Assembly: GCF_018502485.1 (NCBI RefSeq)
Contig: NZ_CP075546.1
Reading direction: 5' to 3' (one strand)
Length of the DNA stretch: 64,000 nt
DNA from: Methanospirillum purgamenti
Lineage (GTDB): Archaea; Halobacteriota; Methanomicrobia; Methanomicrobiales; Methanospirillaceae
Position numbers and translations under genes: made by a program. The notes under the pieces are model-generated. The model did no database searches. It saw nothing but the letters and a program-made list of their open reading frames with translations, and had not been told where the DNA came from. Within the stretch, counting starts at the first letter, position 1. Every line of letters starts with the position of its first letter. Shown here piece by piece: positions 17,053 through 24,828 of the stretch.

Positions 17053-18321
17053 ATGAATACTGAAGTAGTAAATCCCTGGGCATCAGATCAGTCTGTCGAT
17101 ATTGAGCGTCTACATGCCGAGTTCGGAATTGAGCGAATCGAAACGGTTACCAATCTTCTCCCAGACGTTCCTGATTTTATCAGAAGAGGAATTGTCTTTG
17201 GTCACCGCGATTACCATCAGATAGCGAATGCAATCAGGACCAATGAACCCTTTAATGTTATGACCGGATTTATGCCATCCGGACATCCGCATCTGGGACA
17301 CCTGATGGTCATGAAAGAAGTAGTCTGGCATGTAAAGCAGGGAGGGAGGGGATATATCTGTATTGCTGATCGTGAGGCTCATGCAGTCCGGAACGTTACC
17401 TGGGAACAGTGCCGGAAATATGGTGATGAATACCTCTCCTGCCTCTATGCCCTCGGGTACCATGGAGAAACGTATGAGCAAAGTTCTAACCGGATCGTAC
17501 AGGATCTTGCATTTGAAGCATCAGCCAAAGTGAATTTTTCAGAGCTCTCTGCAATTTATGGATTTACTCCTGATACCGACATCGGTCATGCTATGAGTGT
17601 CTTAACCCAGGTTGCAGATATCCTCCATCCCCAGGTGGAATCAGAACCGGCCCCGACTGTTGTGCCAGTTGGTCTTGACCAGGATCCGCATATCCGTCTT
17701 ACGAGAGGGGTTGCCCATAAACTCCGGATGTTCACCGTCGAAGATCGGAATACTCATGTCAGTGTCCGGTCAAAGGAGGCCCCGGAAGAGGCGATGGAAG
17801 CGGTGCATATGGCATTTAGGGGATCCAAACGGTACGAAGGACATATAGATATTACCGGGGTTCCTCTGGATGTCGTAAAAAAGACTATCCGGGCGATCGA
17901 GCGGACTTATGGGGGATATGGATTTGTTACTCCCTCAGCGACCTTTCACCGGTTTATGCCCGGTCTGACCGGGGGGAAGATGTCATCCAGTATCCCGGAG
18001 AGTATTATTGGATTTTATGAGGATGACAAGAAGGTCACCAAGAAGATCATGTCTGCCCTGACTGGTGGCCGGATGACACTCCAGGAACAAAAAGAGCTTG
18101 GTGGAGAAGCAGATAAATGTCCGGTGTTCCTCCTGAATCTGTTTCATATGGTATCAGATGATACAGAACTTGCTGAAATCCGGCGGAAATGTATGGCTGG
18201 AGAACTCATGTGTGGGCAGTGTAAGAAAGATAGTGCTGCGAGAGTTTTAGCATTCCTGGATGAATTCAGGGAAAAGATGGCAGTTGCAGCAGATCAGATA
18301 CGATCAGAAAAGAGTTGTTAA
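17053..18321 (+). CDS. trpS: Tryptophanyl-tRNA synthetase
   Basis: 422 residues. Class I synthetase charging tRNA-Trp. The HIGH-type motif is SGHPHLGH (about residue 76) and the KMSKS-type motif is GGKMSSS (about residue 311). VGLDQDPHIRLTRGVA and the archaeal/eukaryotic-type length and C-terminal CGQCKKD tail are also seen. Co-transcribed with endA. No Trp-rich leader frame is found before the operon. Confidence 0.96.
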   Translation: MNTEVVNPWASDQSVDIERLHAEFGIERIETVTNLLPDVPDFIRRGIVFGHRDYHQIANAIRTNEPFNVMTGFMPSGHPHLGHLMVMKEVVWHVKQGGRGYICIADREAHAVRNVTWEQCRKYGDEYLSCLYALGYHGETYEQSSNRIVQDLAFEASAKVNFSELSAIYGFTPDTDIGHAMSVLTQVADILHPQVESEPAPTVVPVGLDQDPHIRLTRGVAHKLRMFTVEDRNTHVSVRSKEAPEEAMEAVHMAFRGSKRYEGHIDITGVPLDVVKKTIRAIERTYGGYGFVTPSATFHRFMPGLTGGKMSSSIPESIIGFYEDDKKVTKKIMSALTGGRMTLQEQKELGGEADKCPVFLLNLFHMVSDDTELAEIRRKCMAGELMCGQCKKDSAARVLAFLDEFREKMAVAADQIRSEKSC

Positions 18322-18340
18322 TCAAGAATTCTCTTTTTTT
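18308..18340 (+). terminator. Hairpin plus T-run terminator of endA-trpS
   Basis: AAAAGAG (18308-18314, within the last trpS codons) can pair with CTCTTTT (18331-18337), followed by more T up to 18340. It resembles a factor-independent terminator. Confidence 0.6.
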
Positions 18341-18557
18341 CCGCTTGGTATGGATAGTTATCTGAGTATCCATGATACGCAAGGTAATCCTTCATCACCT
18401 TCCACGCAAGTTCAAATGTAAATTCAAATGTTTTTATAAATCCCTGCTTTTCCAATTGGGTTAAAGGGCGGGAATGATAGATCTTTGTTCCCTGACGGAG
18501 CATCTCTACTGTCCTACAGTAGTTTGTTAGTCTCTGTTTGTACCGAATATCCTTTTT
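18318..18557 (-). pseudogene. Remnant of HI0074-type nucleotidyltransferase substrate-binding protein
   Basis: The minus frame from the first in-frame stop at 18560 reads DIRYKQRLTNYCRTVEMLRQ and continues through the family hallmark GFIKTFEFTFELAWKVMKDYLAYHG, then stops. The only ATG is at 18503 (61 residues). Family members are about 130-140 residues and continue with the RN-x-HxY region, absent here. No partner MNT-type nucleotidyltransferase is adjacent. It is probably the broken half of a HEPN/MNT toxin-antitoxin-like pair. It overlaps the trpS 3' end by a few bases. Confidence 0.6.
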
Positions 18558-18810
18558 TCATTCATTTTGTGTGGGTTCCTGATGTCATTCGATATGTATA
18601 CTGTAGTGGATATTTCATTCTAAAGTCTGATCACTTCTCTCGTTCTGGTAATACCATACAAAATGGTTTGTGTCCCTTTTCTGCGGGAGATTGTGAGAGC
18701 GAACCAATTCGATCATATGGAGGTCTTATCCCCGGTTTAAAGGGAATTTTTTGCAGGAATCATTGTATGTTTTTTGGTTATTCTGTTATTCTTTACTCAC
18801 GATCCCGATC
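18558..18810. other. Intergenic sequence without recognisable gene
   Basis: A 112-codon plus-strand frame (18485-18823) crosses this stretch but has a Cys/Phe/Tyr-rich, low-complexity composition and no ribosome site, and it overlaps the remnant gene and the pheST promoter. I see no supported feature here. Confidence 0.4.
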
Positions 18811-18819
18811 TTATAAATA
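18811..18819 (+). promoter_or_regulatory. TATA box of pheST leader transcript
   Basis: TTATAAATA. With the usual archaeal spacing, transcription would start near 18840, about ten bases before the ATG of the short Phe-rich frame and about 218 bases before pheS. Confidence 0.55.
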
Positions 18820-18850
18820 CTAATCACTGGTAACATTACAGCAGACTTTC

Positions 18851-18910
18851 ATGAGCAATATCGGATCGTTCTCTCAATTCTTTTCCGGCTCATTCTTTTC
18901 GTTTAGGTAG
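18851..18910 (+). CDS. Candidate Phe-rich leader peptide of pheST
   Basis: The 19-residue frame MSNIGSFSQFFSGSFFSFR has six Phe codons (18869, 18878, 18881, 18893, 18896, 18902) and ends with TAG at 18908-18910. Its ATG would be about ten bases from the predicted transcript start with no Shine-Dalgarno site, which suits archaeal short-leader translation. The stop overlaps the left arm of a strong hairpin (18909-18936). This is the arrangement of bacterial pheST leader peptides, where ribosome stalling at Phe codons senses charged tRNA-Phe. Six Ser residues are also present, since the region is pyrimidine-rich, so chance composition is the main alternative. Confidence 0.5.
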   Translation: MSNIGSFSQFFSGSFFSFR

Positions 18911-18936
18911 GGGTCTGGATACGTTGCCGGACCCCT
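18909..18936 (+). promoter_or_regulatory. Leader hairpin between the Phe-rich frame and pheS
   Basis: AGGGGTCTGG (18909-18918) pairs with CCGGACCCCT (18927-18936), a 10-bp stem with one G-U and an 8-base loop. The right arm can instead pair inside the leader frame: TCCGGC at 18884-18889 with GCCGGA at 18926-18931. The two structures exclude each other, and a ribosome on the short frame would decide between them. A second small hairpin, ACAACC-GTT-GGTTGT, follows at 18953-18967. There is no T-run directly after either hairpin. Confidence 0.55.
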
Positions 18937-19057
18937 GTAATAATCGATTACTACAACCGTTGGTTGTCAGGAGATGTATACCGATGAACAACATACAAAA
19001 AACGCACATATTGATCCTTCATCAAAAGCAAACTACCAAATCATGTAAGGAGATACG

Positions 19058-20494
19058 ATGCAACTAACTTTGAACGAGAAACGTCTGCTTCTCGAACTTG
19101 AAAAAACCGGGACCACAACTCCGGAAGAGATGGGAAGTATTCTTTCCCGGCCTGCTGAGTCAGTTGTTCAGTATGGGGGACTCTTATCGCAGAAAGGTCT
19201 TGCAACGGTTGAACGGAACGTCACAACAACACTATCCCTGACTGAGGAAGGAAGCCGGTACTTGATTGAAGGTCTCCCGGAACGTCAACTCTATGACAGT
19301 TTTGGTGACTCCTCTTCCATTGCAGATTTGAATGCCCATCCTCATGCAAAGATAGGGCTTGGCTGGATGAAGCGGCTTGGCTGGGTGAAAATAGAAGCCG
19401 GAAATGTCATCAAGACTGGTGATGCTGCCCCGTCTCCGATTGAGACCAGCCTGAAAAACCCGGATGCTGCTTCCTCTGAAGTCAGAAAAGATCTTCTCAA
19501 ACGTGGCCTCGTCACCGAAGAAGAGTCAGTCCGGTATACGATCACTATCACCAATGAAGGGAAAAAACTGGCTGCAGCCGGGATTACACTTATTGAAGAA
19601 ACCGGAACCCTGACTGCAGACCAGATCAGCTCCGGAGCCTGGAAGGAGCTTTCTCTTCGCCGATATGATATCACGAAGCTCCCTCGCCCTGTCTGGCCCG
19701 GAAAGATTCACCCGTACCAGCGTATGATCGATGAGATGCGACGGATTCTTCTTGACATGGGTTTTACTGAACTCCATGGAAGCATCATTCAGGGAGCCTT
19801 CTGGAATTTTGATGCCCTGTTCCAGCCTCAGGATCATCCGGCCAGGGAGATGCAGGACACATTCCACCTTGCCGGAAAGCAGGATCTCCCGGGAGGTTGG
19901 GAAAAAGTCCGTGATATGCATGAATCTGGAGGCGATACTTCATCAACCGGATGGGGAGGGAAATGGGATCCTGAAAAAGCAAAGGCAACAGTGCTTCGGA
20001 CTCATACCACCAGTCTTTCTATTCAGCACCTTGCAGGGCATCAGAATCCTCCGGTTAAGGCTTTTTGTATTGGCCGGGTATATCGTCGGGAAGCAATCGA
20101 TCCAACCCACCTTCCTGAGTTTGAACAACTCGAAGGCATAGTCATGGATTCGAATGTGAACTTCCGTAACCTGCTTGGATTTTTAAAAGAATTTTATGTA
20201 CGGATGGGATTTGAGTCGGTTCGGTTCAGACCCGGATACTTCCCATATACTGAACCCAGTGTCGAACCAGAAGTATATATTGAGGATCTCGGCTGGGTTG
20301 AGCTTGGTGGGGCAGGAATTTTCAGAGAAGAAGTAACATCACCCTGGGGTATTAACTGCCCGGTTCTTGCCTGGGGTCTAGGCGTCTCCCGTGTTGCCAT
20401 GCTGAGGATGGGTCTTACTGATCTTCGTGAACTATACCAGAGTGATATAGACTGGGTACGGAGAATGCCGGTCGTTCATGGAGGGCGATGCTGA
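19058..20494 (+). CDS. pheS: Phenylalanyl-tRNA synthetase alpha subunit
   Basis: 478 residues. Catalytic subunit of the heterotetrameric class II PheRS. The N-terminal winged-helix repeats (residues about 1-200, including LTLNEKRLLLELEKTGTTTPEEM) are typical of archaeal PheS. Class II motif 2 is FCIGRVYRREAIDPTHLPEFEQLEG and motif 3 is LGVSRVAMLRMG. The start has GGAG seven bases upstream. It overlaps pheT. The long structured leader is described separately. Confidence 0.97.
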   Translation: MQLTLNEKRLLLELEKTGTTTPEEMGSILSRPAESVVQYGGLLSQKGLATVERNVTTTLSLTEEGSRYLIEGLPERQLYDSFGDSSSIADLNAHPHAKIGLGWMKRLGWVKIEAGNVIKTGDAAPSPIETSLKNPDAASSEVRKDLLKRGLVTEEESVRYTITITNEGKKLAAAGITLIEETGTLTADQISSGAWKELSLRRYDITKLPRPVWPGKIHPYQRMIDEMRRILLDMGFTELHGSIIQGAFWNFDALFQPQDHPAREMQDTFHLAGKQDLPGGWEKVRDMHESGGDTSSTGWGGKWDPEKAKATVLRTHTTSLSIQHLAGHQNPPVKAFCIGRVYRREAIDPTHLPEFEQLEGIVMDSNVNFRNLLGFLKEFYVRMGFESVRFRPGYFPYTEPSVEPEVYIEDLGWVELGGAGIFREEVTSPWGINCPVLAWGLGVSRVAMLRMGLTDLRELYQSDIDWVRRMPVVHGGRC

Positions 20495-22113
20495 TGCCGG
20501 TTGTTTCACTTCCTTACAAATATCTGGAGCGTCTGTGTGGAACAGACCGACAGACTATCATAGATCACCTCCCCATGATTGGTTCAGATATCGAGCGTAT
20601 CCTCGAGGAGCAGGTGGATGTTGAGTTCTTCCCGTCACGTGTAGATCTCTATTCAACAGAAGGTGTTGCACGTGCCATGCGAGGTTTTCTTGGACTGGAA
20701 ACCGGAGAAGAGACCTATTCGGTTACTCCTTCACCTATCTCGTTTTCTGTTGATGATAACCTGAAAGATGTCAGACCTTACATCGCTTCAGCTGTAATCA
20801 GAGACATTCACCTTGATAATGAAGCGATCATCAGTCTCATGGGGGTACAGGAGGCACTGCACTGGGTAGTTGGTCGTGGCCGGGCAAAAGTAGCCATCGG
20901 TGTTCATGATCTTGATAAATTGACCCCTCCATTCAGATATTATGGAGCGCCATTAACGAGATCATTTGTTCCACTGGATTATGATCGGGAGATGACGCTT
21001 GCTGAGATCATGGAAGAGCATCCGAAAGGACGTGACTATTCCCATATCGTGAAAGACAAATCGGTCATGCCACTTATTGAGGATGCAAATGGCAATGTTC
21101 TTTCATTCCCGCCCATCATCAACGGAGAATTAACCAGGGTGACTGAATCATCGACGAACCTTCTCCTTGATGTAACAGGAACCGATGAACGTGCAGTTAT
21201 GACGGCCCTGAAGGTTTTATGTACAACTCTCATCACAGCTGGAGGAAGATGTCAAAGTGTAACCGTCAAAAATTCTGTGATGCCAGATCTCTCCCCGACT
21301 CTTCGGGAAATTCATGTTGGATCCTGTAACAAACTCCTTGGGACATCATTCTCTGCTGAAAAAATTGCTGATATCCTGAAGAAGATGCGATATGGTGCTG
21401 AGAAATCAGGAGAAGATATTGTCTCAATACGAATCCCTTGTTATCGTGCAGACATTATGCATGAATGGGATGTGTACGAAGATGTTGCAATCGGAACTGG
21501 ATTTAGTAACCTTGAAGCTGAGTTGCCTCCCACTTTTGCAACTGGGTGTGAACACCCCATCAATACCCTTGCATCATCTGTCCGTGATATATGCTGTGGA
21601 TTAGGATACCTTGAGGTCATGCCGTTCACGCTTTCAAACGATGAGATCATGTACTCTAGGATGCAGCGTGAACCTGATCCAAAAGCGCTTCGTGTTCTTC
21701 ACCCGATATCAGAAGAACAAACACTTGTCAGAACAGATCTTCTCCCCCTCCTTCTGGATCTGTTGAGAATGAACAAACGGCGCGAACTTCCCCAGCGGAT
21801 TTTTCACACCGGGGATATCGTCTCTGATCTACAGACGTTCCAGAGTCTTGCTCTTGCTTCAACCCATCCAGGGGCTGATTTTTCAGAAGCTTATGCAACT
21901 GTTGATGCCCTGATGAGAGAACTTGGAGTTGCATATACTCCAGCAGAAAGTTCTGATCCTGCCTTTACATCCGGAAGAGTCGTTGATATTTTGGTTAACG
22001 GAAAAAAAGTTGGAGTATTTGGGGAAATACACCCAGGAGTATTAAACCTGTTTGATATTGACCAGCCGGTCGCGGGTATTGAGATTTATCTTCATCTTAT
22101 TTTTCAACAGTAA
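20488..22113 (+). CDS. pheT: Phenylalanyl-tRNA synthetase beta subunit
   Basis: 541 residues, the compact archaeal/eukaryotic PheT without the bacterial EMAP-like N-terminal and anticodon-binding C-terminal domains. A B3/B4-type editing region (about 100-270) and a B5 domain (about 275-345) precede a degenerate class II core. ATGs at 20488 and 20494 are both in frame; the second forms a TGATG overlap with the pheS stop. Either would be translationally coupled. Confidence 0.96.
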   Translation: MLMPVVSLPYKYLERLCGTDRQTIIDHLPMIGSDIERILEEQVDVEFFPSRVDLYSTEGVARAMRGFLGLETGEETYSVTPSPISFSVDDNLKDVRPYIASAVIRDIHLDNEAIISLMGVQEALHWVVGRGRAKVAIGVHDLDKLTPPFRYYGAPLTRSFVPLDYDREMTLAEIMEEHPKGRDYSHIVKDKSVMPLIEDANGNVLSFPPIINGELTRVTESSTNLLLDVTGTDERAVMTALKVLCTTLITAGGRCQSVTVKNSVMPDLSPTLREIHVGSCNKLLGTSFSAEKIADILKKMRYGAEKSGEDIVSIRIPCYRADIMHEWDVYEDVAIGTGFSNLEAELPPTFATGCEHPINTLASSVRDICCGLGYLEVMPFTLSNDEIMYSRMQREPDPKALRVLHPISEEQTLVRTDLLPLLLDLLRMNKRRELPQRIFHTGDIVSDLQTFQSLALASTHPGADFSEAYATVDALMRELGVAYTPAESSDPAFTSGRVVDILVNGKKVGVFGEIHPGVLNLFDIDQPVAGIEIYLHLIFQQ

Positions 22114-22166
22114 GGAAACGAAATCTTAAACCCGTTTCCCGTCTCAGCATAGGACATTCACAGCCT

Positions 22167-22643
22167 ATGCAGAAACGACTCACTATTCTGGTAACCGGCC
22201 GGGTACAACGGGTCGGGTACCGGGGATTTGCCAGACTGATTGCAAACCGGCATGGAATTTTCGGATATGCTGAAAATCTTCCGGATGGATCGGTCAGGAT
22301 TGTTGCTGAAGGGGATGAAGACGGCCTTGCCAGGTTTTGCGAGGATCTAAAAGCTGATGATGAACCACTTATTTTAGTAGAATCACTTTTGGTCTCTGAA
22401 TCAGCCTATGAAGGAACCCTTACTCACTTTGAAGCTCATTTTGGTGATTTTCAAAAAGAGATGTTTCACCGGTCAGAACTTGGTCTTGAATACTTGAAAG
22501 AGATGATCAAGCTCCAAAAGCGGAGCCTGAAGATGCAGGAAGAGATGGTGTCTGCTCTGCGTGACATGAAAAAGGAATCAAGAAAACGCCGTGAAGTTTT
22601 GGAGCGGGTTATTGAAGCAATTCATACTCAGGGGATTGGTTAA
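22167..22643 (+). CDS. Acylphosphatase domain with coiled-coil extension
   Basis: 158 residues. Residues 1-92 are an acylphosphatase: GRVQRVGYRGFARL with the catalytic Arg and YAENLPDGSVRIVAEG with the catalytic Asn. The remaining 65 residues are a charged helix (YLKEMIKLQKRSLKMQEEMVSALRDMKKESRKRREVLERV), probably a coiled coil absent from ordinary 90-residue acylphosphatases. The next gene overlaps by one base (TAATG), so the extension may tether that protein. Confidence 0.85.
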   Translation: MQKRLTILVTGRVQRVGYRGFARLIANRHGIFGYAENLPDGSVRIVAEGDEDGLARFCEDLKADDEPLILVESLLVSESAYEGTLTHFEAHFGDFQKEMFHRSELGLEYLKEMIKLQKRSLKMQEEMVSALRDMKKESRKRREVLERVIEAIHTQGIG

Positions 22644-23014
22644 TGAAAGTAGAAAAGCCAGCGTTTCCGGTAGTTGTTGCAAATCTTGCTCCTGGTATGG
22701 TTGTAGATATCAGGGCACTTGAACAAATTTCGGTCCGGGAACCATGTGAGATTATTGTATATTTTGAAAAGGACCTTGCATATAACTCAACATATGAGAA
22801 GGATTTGAATGAGTATGGAAAATTTGAGGAACATGAACGTCCATTCATTCATCTCCCTGTCTTTCTGGAAATTCAGCGGGAGATGAATCCTGCGTTTAAC
22901 GAGGCACTGAGCGTTATTCCTCTTGGAGTGTCTATTGTCAGGATAGAACAGGATGGAACTATTCCCAGAGTTATTGGATTACTTCCATTTCTTGATGAGA
23001 TGGATGTATCCTAA
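22643..23014 (+). CDS. Conserved-looking hypothetical protein, coupled to acylphosphatase
   Basis: 123 residues, soluble and acidic, of unknown family. It starts in the stop codon of the acylphosphatase gene and is followed by an AT-rich gap with T/A runs. No motif recognised. Confidence 0.65.
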   Translation: MKVEKPAFPVVVANLAPGMVVDIRALEQISVREPCEIIVYFEKDLAYNSTYEKDLNEYGKFEEHERPFIHLPVFLEIQREMNPAFNEALSVIPLGVSIVRIEQDGTIPRVIGLLPFLDEMDVS

Positions 23015-23212
23015 TCTTTCTGAGATTCTTTTCCAAATTGTATAATTTTCATATATTTTCGCTCATTGTCTTCTAAAAAAAAAGATAAGGATATAATGAG
23101 AAGTCCTTTTAAATAATAAACCCTATTATGCTATATATGTGGGTAAAAATATATTCCAATTTTTATGATCCGATGCTAATATCTTTCATGAAAGAAGAAG
23201 AATTTCTGTAGT

Positions 23213-23791
23213 ATGGCAGTCAACATGGGGCGGGGTATTGGGTCCGATATCAGGGAACAGTTTCTCACATTAAAAGTGATGGCGAATAATATCAAGTCAC
23301 AAGAACAGTTTTTGATGATGGTGGATCGACAGGATATCATACCTGATATGGCCCGCCGATTATCCAAGGAAGCTGTATCCTCTGATCTGATCTCGAATAA
23401 ACGTGTTTTGTTGGATTTTTTGTATAATATGCTGGTTCGAACAGGTCCGGATGAACCACATATGGATGTCGAATTTCATTATATCATTATTGGAAAAGGA
23501 TTTTTTGAAGTCGACAAGAGTGTTCTCTGGATGGAGGATGTTGAACTTTCAATCCCATTTGAAATTGGAGACAAATTTGGGAAAAAAATTGTTGGTGAAG
23601 ATGTAACTGATGCGGTTAAAAAAATAATGGCTTTTTATAAAGAAGCAGAATTCAGGTTTGACCAGGAACAGTTTGGTAACCTTGAGCGGTGTTCACTCCT
23701 CATTCTCGAAGAGCATTACCCTCAGTCATCATGGCAGATCAGAATGCGATTACCTGCAAAAATATTAAATGATTATCCGGTTAGTATCTGA
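23213..23791 (+). CDS. Hypothetical soluble protein
   Basis: 192 residues, mixed alpha/beta, no known motif. Helical N-terminal third (SDIREQFLTLKVMANNIKSQ) and a strand-rich middle. Its last 19 bases overlap the convergent response-regulator gene. A TATA-like stretch lies in the preceding AT-rich gap. Confidence 0.65.
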   Translation: MAVNMGRGIGSDIREQFLTLKVMANNIKSQEQFLMMVDRQDIIPDMARRLSKEAVSSDLISNKRVLLDFLYNMLVRTGPDEPHMDVEFHYIIIGKGFFEVDKSVLWMEDVELSIPFEIGDKFGKKIVGEDVTDAVKKIMAFYKEAEFRFDQEQFGNLERCSLLILEEHYPQSSWQIRMRLPAKILNDYPVSI

Positions 23792-24828
23792 CCGCTCTTC
23801 TTTTCTCCTTGGCCGGGGTATGATATATTTTTAATTTCTCCAAGGTTTTTTAGCACACCATCAGCCCGAGTGACTATTTGATGTAGGCGATATGTCTCTT
23901 CTGATGATGCAAGAAAACGGATCTCTTTTACGGTTTCGATTACTTCTTCAAGCAGGTTTCCGGATGAATCAGTAATTTCTGTTTTACTACCTGTTCCACT
24001 ATCACCTGGGAGAATTGTTGCGACAATAAAATGCAACACTCCTTTTTCCATAAGTGGCAGCATATCCACTCTGTATCGGTGTGGTGCTCCTTTTACGGCA
24101 ATTGGTCCAATAATTGAAAATCCCTTTCCTTCTTTAAATCGGTTTTTTCCTGAAGCCCATATCTTTCTACACAATTCGGGTAATTCGTCTATTGAGGAAG
24201 GTGTGGAATCATATTGATTCGTTGTCATTCTGTGAAAATTTCTGAATGCAGGATTAGAATAGGTAATGGCTCCATTTGTTGATAAAAGGATCACCGGGTG
24301 CGGTATAGCCTGAACAGCAAGTATACCAAGCCGTAAATCATGAGAACGAGCAGGTTGAGGAGTAGGAGTAGCAGTAGGAGTTTGGTTTTCCTGTCGACTG
24401 TCAGCAATTCCTCGTTGTTCTTCGGGCTCGCTTCTTGCAGAGGTGGTACGATAAAGTTTATGTTTGTGTGCCACCATCTCGATATTACTATACAGTTCCC
24501 GTTCTTTAAACGGTTTAATCAGGTATCCGAAGGGACCTGATTCAACTGCCCGTCTAATTGTATCTTCATCTGAATGAGCTGTCAGATAAATGCTTGGAAT
24601 ATTATATTGCTTGTAAATCTGTTTTGCCGTTTCAATTCCATCCATATCTCCCTGAATTCGAATATCCATCAATATGAGATCTGGACGTTTCTCCCTAGCA
24701 ATCTCGATAGCTTCCCTACCATCAAAAGCACTACCCACCACATCATATCCCAGTTCTTTCAGAGTCTTCTCAAGCATTACTGATGTTACTGCCTCATCTT
24801 CAACGATCAGTATTCGTCGTGGACTCAT
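23773..24828 (-). CDS. Response regulator with receiver and PAS domain
   Basis: 351 residues from ATG 24828 (MSPRRILIVEDEAV). The receiver domain covers residues 4-120, with the phospho-acceptor Asp in DLILMDIRI, Thr in IYLTAHS and Lys in YLIKPF. A Pro/Thr/Gln-rich linker (ENQTPTATPTPQPA) leads to a PAS-like domain (HPVILLSTNGAITYSNPAFRNF). There is no output DNA-binding domain. The start lies 29 bases inside the upstream sensor gene, so both proteins probably belong to one phosphorelay. Confidence 0.88.
   Translation of the reverse strand: MSPRRILIVEDEAVTSVMLEKTLKELGYDVVGSAFDGREAIEIAREKRPDLILMDIRIQGDMDGIETAKQIYKQYNIPSIYLTAHSDEDTIRRAVESGPFGYLIKPFKERELYSNIEMVAHKHKLYRTTSARSEPEEQRGIADSRQENQTPTATPTPQPARSHDLRLGILAVQAIPHPVILLSTNGAITYSNPAFRNFHRMTTNQYDSTPSSIDELPELCRKIWASGKNRFKEGKGFSIIGPIAVKGAPHRYRVDMLPLMEKGVLHFIVATILPGDSGTGSKTEITDSSGNLLEEVIETVKEIRFLASSEETYRLHQIVTRADGVLKNLGEIKNISYPGQGEKKSGQILTG

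Noticed and set aside
18485..18823. 112-codon plus-strand frame between trpS and pheS
   Set aside because: Low-complexity aromatic/Cys-rich translation, no ribosome site, overlaps the HI0074-like remnant and the pheST promoter.
18974..19067. Two further short frames in the pheS leader (24 codons from 18974 and 27 codons from 18984)
   Set aside because: Neither contains Phe; the first has GGAG directly against its ATG. They may be translated, but nothing beyond openness supports them.
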